Below are positions 4,920-7,004 of a DNA stretch of 7,004 nucleotides, piece after piece. The translations under genes were made by a program, and so were the position numbers. Under the pieces are notes generated by a model, which saw nothing but the letters and a program-made list of their open reading frames with translations, was not told where the DNA came from and did no database searches. Each line of letters begins with the position of its first letter. Position 1 is the first letter of the stretch. This DNA is from Bacteroidaceae bacterium (GTDB taxonomy: Bacteria > Bacteroidota > Bacteroidia > Bacteroidales > Bacteroidaceae), in contig CAADWS010000003.1 in NCBI GenBank assembly GCA_900752815.1, positions 1-7,004 of the forward strand. The letters run 5' to 3'.

Positions 4920-6857
4920 ATGAAAAAACTGATTTTAGCCTTGTTGGGAGGGGCGGCATGCCTTTTTTCGGCCTGCGGCCATCCCGATGTATACGAATTA
5001 TCTTCGCCCGACGGTAGTTCAAACCGTCTTCAGGTGCGCATTGCACGCAACGATTCCGGAAGTTGGCAATATGCTTTCAGTGCAGGCGAAAGGCAGTTGC
5101 TGGCTCCTGCAGAGCTGGGATATGTCCTGGCCGACAGCACGACGACCCTGGATGCACAATGGCAGCTGGAGAAGGTGGAGCAACACCGGCACGACAGTGT
5201 GTGGCATCCCGTCTGGGGCAAGCGAAAGGTGGTGGAGGACAGATACAACGAACTGGCTCTGACCTTCGTTTCCGAAAGCCGTCAGCGCCTGGAAGTCGTG
5301 TTCCGCCTGTATCCCGACGGACTGGCTTTCCGTTATGGCTGGCCGGCCAGCAATGCTGCTGCTGTCGGGGTGAAGTCCGAGCGTACGGCTTTCCGCTTTG
5401 CGGGAGACTATACGGCCTGGTCTTATAACGGCGAACACCGGAACATCGGCCCCGAAAAGTTGAGTGATGCCGATGGCCGGCGGTTGCCTGTCATGACCGT
5501 TAAGGCCGATTCGGCTCATTATCTGGCCTTGCACGAGGCTTGTCTGAACGAGGGGAAGCCTTTGGTGCTGGTTTCGCGTAAGGGCGATACCGCTTTCCAC
5601 GTGGCCGAAGCGCCGGACAGTCTGCGTCCCGGTTTCCAGTCGGCGTGGCGCGTGGTGTTTTTCGGAGAGCGTCCGGGCCGTCTGGTAGATTCCCACCTCA
5701 TCGAACTGCTCAATCCCGACCCCGACCCTTCCTATGACTTCTCGTGGGTCAAGCCCGGTATGGCCGTGTGGGACTGGCGCATCAACGGGGCACGCACCGA
5801 CGACGGCTTCACCTATACCATGTCCTACCCCTCCTGGATACGCATGGTTGATTTCGCGGCAGAGCAGGGCTTCCGTTATCTGGTGCTCGACGCCAACTGG
5901 TACGGACCGGAATTTGCATCCGACTCCGACCCCGTGACCGGCGAGAAAGCCCGCGACGTACAGCGGCTGTTGGCCTATGCCCGCGAAAAGGGTGTGGGTG
6001 TATGGCTTTACCTCAACGATGTGGGCGGCCGCCGTTATCCCATTGCCGAAACCCTCGCACAATACGGGCAATGGGGAGCTGCCGGTGTGAAATATGGCTT
6101 CATGAAGGGTACGCCCGAGGAGAAAAACCAATGGACACGGGAGATTACGCGGCTCTGTGCCGAGAATCATCTGCTGGTCGACTTTCACGACGGCCCCGTG
6201 CATCCCTATGGCCAGATGCGTACGTGGCCCAATGCCGTGACGCGCGAATTCTGCCATGCGCAGCTCGACGCTCACCGTGTCTTTGTGCCTTCCACCTTCG
6301 TCACCTCCGTGTTTGTCAATATGCTGGCCGGACCGCTGGATATGAACAACGGCATGTTCGACTTGCGGCAGGGTCACACCACGCGGGTGGACGAGAGCCA
6401 GCCTGTGCCTTCCACTCTCGTGTCCGAGGCTGCCCGCACACTGGTGGTCTTCTCCGGTGCGACCATCCTGCCCGATATTCCTGAAATGTACCGCCGTTAT
6501 CCGGCGTTGCTGCGTTTCCTTTCCGCCCAGAAAATGCCCTGGCTGGAGAGCCGGACGCTCGACGGGGAAATCGGTGAATATATCGTCATGATGCGCGAAA
6601 CGGAAGATGCCTATCTGGTGGCTGCCGTCACCAATGAGGAGGCGCGGCGCATCAGCATTCCGCTCGATTTTCTCCCCGAAGGCCGTTTTGAGGCCGAAAT
6701 CTGTGAGGACGGTGCCGATGCCCATTATCTGCACCACCGCGAAAGTCTGCAGAGCCGCACAGCCACGCTGTCGGCCGGAGATCCGTTGCAGGTGCAGTTG
6801 GCCCCCGGCGGCGGTTGCTGTGTGCTCATCCGCAAGGCGTCGTCGCAGCCGGAATAA
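4920..6857 (+). CDS. GH97-family glycoside hydrolase, lipoprotein, atypical active site
   Basis: GH97 enzymes (SusB alpha-glucosidase; BtGH97b alpha-galactosidase) remove alpha-linked sugars with calcium help. This 645-aa protein has the usual length and order. The N-terminus ends in the lipobox-like LFSAC, so Cys19 is probably lipidated. An N-terminal beta-sandwich (~25-275) is followed by PGMAVWDWR (~279-287), a TIM barrel with YLVLDANWYG (D324), VKYGFM (391-395), FHDGPVHPYGQMRTWPN (422-438), MLAGPLDMNNG and DIPEMYRRYP, and a beta-sheet C-terminal domain. Against SusB as I remember it, Ca ligand E194 matches E206 (HEA) and E526 matches E443. E508 (HE) reads D424, base E439 falls at N366/D367, and general acid E532 falls at L449, next to D450. 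The retaining-type nucleophile position (D415 in BtGH97b) is G393, as in inverting members. Neither classical residue set is intact, so substrate and mechanism are open. No promoter is visible in the 97-nt gap upstream; a terminator follows. Confidence 0.9.
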   Translation: MKKLILALLGGAACLFSACGHPDVYELSSPDGSSNRLQVRIARNDSGSWQYAFSAGERQLLAPAELGYVLADSTTTLDAQWQLEKVEQHRHDSVWHPVWGKRKVVEDRYNELALTFVSESRQRLEVVFRLYPDGLAFRYGWPASNAAAVGVKSERTAFRFAGDYTAWSYNGEHRNIGPEKLSDADGRRLPVMTVKADSAHYLALHEACLNEGKPLVLVSRKGDTAFHVAEAPDSLRPGFQSAWRVVFFGERPGRLVDSHLIELLNPDPDPSYDFSWVKPGMAVWDWRINGARTDDGFTYTMSYPSWIRMVDFAAEQGFRYLVLDANWYGPEFASDSDPVTGEKARDVQRLLAYAREKGVGVWLYLNDVGGRRYPIAETLAQYGQWGAAGVKYGFMKGTPEEKNQWTREITRLCAENHLLVDFHDGPVHPYGQMRTWPNAVTREFCHAQLDAHRVFVPSTFVTSVFVNMLAGPLDMNNGMFDLRQGHTTRVDESQPVPSTLVSEAARTLVVFSGATILPDIPEMYRRYPALLRFLSAQKMPWLESRTLDGEIGEYIVMMRETEDAYLVAAVTNEEARRISIPLDFLPEGRFEAEICEDGADAHYLHHRESLQSRTATLSAGDPLQVQLAPGGGCCVLIRKASSQPE

Positions 6858-6868
6858 ACGAACATCGG

Positions 6869-6908
6869 AAAGTAAGGACAGAAATTCCTATCCTTACTTT
6901 AGTTTTTT
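6869..6908 (+). terminator. Factor-independent terminator of the GH97 gene
   Basis: AAAGTAAGGA (6869-6878) pairs perfectly with TCCTTACTTT (6891-6900) around a 12-nt loop. The stem is followed by AG and six Ts (6903-6908). It begins 12 nt after the stop codon. It is the most classical intrinsic terminator in the window, although the stem is rather A/T-rich. Confidence 0.75.
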
Positions 6909-6921
6909 CTGTCCTTACTTT
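6869..6921 (+). repeat. Duplicated terminator arm: 13-bp inverted and 11-bp direct repeat
   Basis: AAAGTAAGGACAG (6869-6881) has a second, longer perfect complement, CTGTCCTTACTTT (6909-6921), just beyond the T-run. The two downstream arms form a direct repeat, TCCTTACTTTA, at 6891-6901 and 6912-6922. One left arm can therefore pair with either of two right arms: 10 bp with the near one, 13 bp with the far one. Confidence 0.75.
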
Positions 6922-6966
6922 AACGTGAGTTCGGTATAACTACTACAAAGAGTACACCACAGTAAC

Positions 6967-6997
6967 TTTTTCACTGCAAAAACAGTCAGTACTTTCG
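6967..6997 (+). promoter_or_regulatory. Weak promoter-like pair at the window end
   Basis: TACTTTCG (6990-6997) matches the Bacteroides -7 consensus at all but one fixed position. TTTT at 6967-6970 is a one-mismatch -33 element with a 19-nt gap. It could serve a gene starting beyond the window. The 147-nt tail after the GH97 gene otherwise holds only the terminator and A/T-rich sequence. Confidence 0.25.
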
Positions 6998-7004
6998 TAA
7001 AAAC

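Noticed and set aside
5019..6737. 572-codon minus-strand open frame opposite the GH97 gene
   Set aside because: The GH97 frame has clear family motifs. The reverse frame is His/Gly/Gln-rich without recognisable motifs, a usual shadow of GC-rich coding sequence.
6869..6921. Invertible promoter flanked by 13-bp inverted repeats
   Set aside because: The enclosed segment is only 27 nt, contains no promoter, and the layout is fully explained by a terminator with a duplicated arm.
1..7004. CRISPR arrays, insertion sequences, tRNA or rRNA genes
   Set aside because: No regularly spaced repeats, transposase or integrase motifs, cloverleaf or rRNA-like segments were seen on either strand.

Overview
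The window looks like a chromosomal segment of a Bacteroidota (Bacteroidales-type) gut or oral bacterium. Three things point there. A textbook Bacteroides promoter (TTTG, 20-nt gap, TATCTTTG) sits before the second large gene, and a second TAnnTTTG element sits before the third. The gene families (GH97, a GH141-like beta-helix protein, a WG-repeat protein with a Bacteroidales-style C-terminus) are typical of that phylum. Start codons lack clear Shine-Dalgarno sequences and sit in A-rich stretches. Base composition is fairly GC-rich by eye in the two enzyme genes and visibly more AT-rich in the first ~750 bases. Genus cannot be fixed from this.

Layout, all on the + strand: (1) 1-66, a possible C-terminal scrap of an upstream gene. 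(2) 83-1636, a 517-aa WG-repeat and coiled-coil protein of unknown function, with no signal peptide. (3) 1637-1919, a non-coding interval with a 9-bp inverted repeat, a strong Bacteroides promoter and a very long 5'-leader hairpin. (4) 1920-3983, a 687-aa secreted right-handed parallel beta-helix protein resembling GH141 glycosidases. (5) 3984-4198, a hairpin terminator, an operator-like palindrome, a second promoter element and a foldable leader. (6) 4199-4822, a 207-aa secreted protein of unknown function. (7) 4823-4919, a spacer with a strong hairpin. (8) 4920-6857, a 645-aa GH97-family lipoprotein. (9) 6858-7004, a factor-independent terminator with a duplicated 3' arm and a weak possible promoter for a gene outside the window.

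The two recognisable enzymes are exported and belong to families that cut alpha-linked sugars from plant or host glycans, so the right two-thirds of the window is best read as carbohydrate catabolism. There is no SusC/SusD pair, sensor-regulator or transporter here, so no polysaccharide-utilisation locus can be claimed. Hairpins between the genes suggest that they are largely separate transcription units.

The most noteworthy protein signal is in the GH97 gene. The fold motifs are clear, but the canonical catalytic positions of both characterised GH97 mechanisms appear altered. The most noteworthy nucleic-acid signals are the 56-nt leader hairpin at 1838-1893 and the three-arm terminator at 6869-6921. 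I see no mobile element, CRISPR array, tRNA or rRNA, and no clear new multi-gene system.
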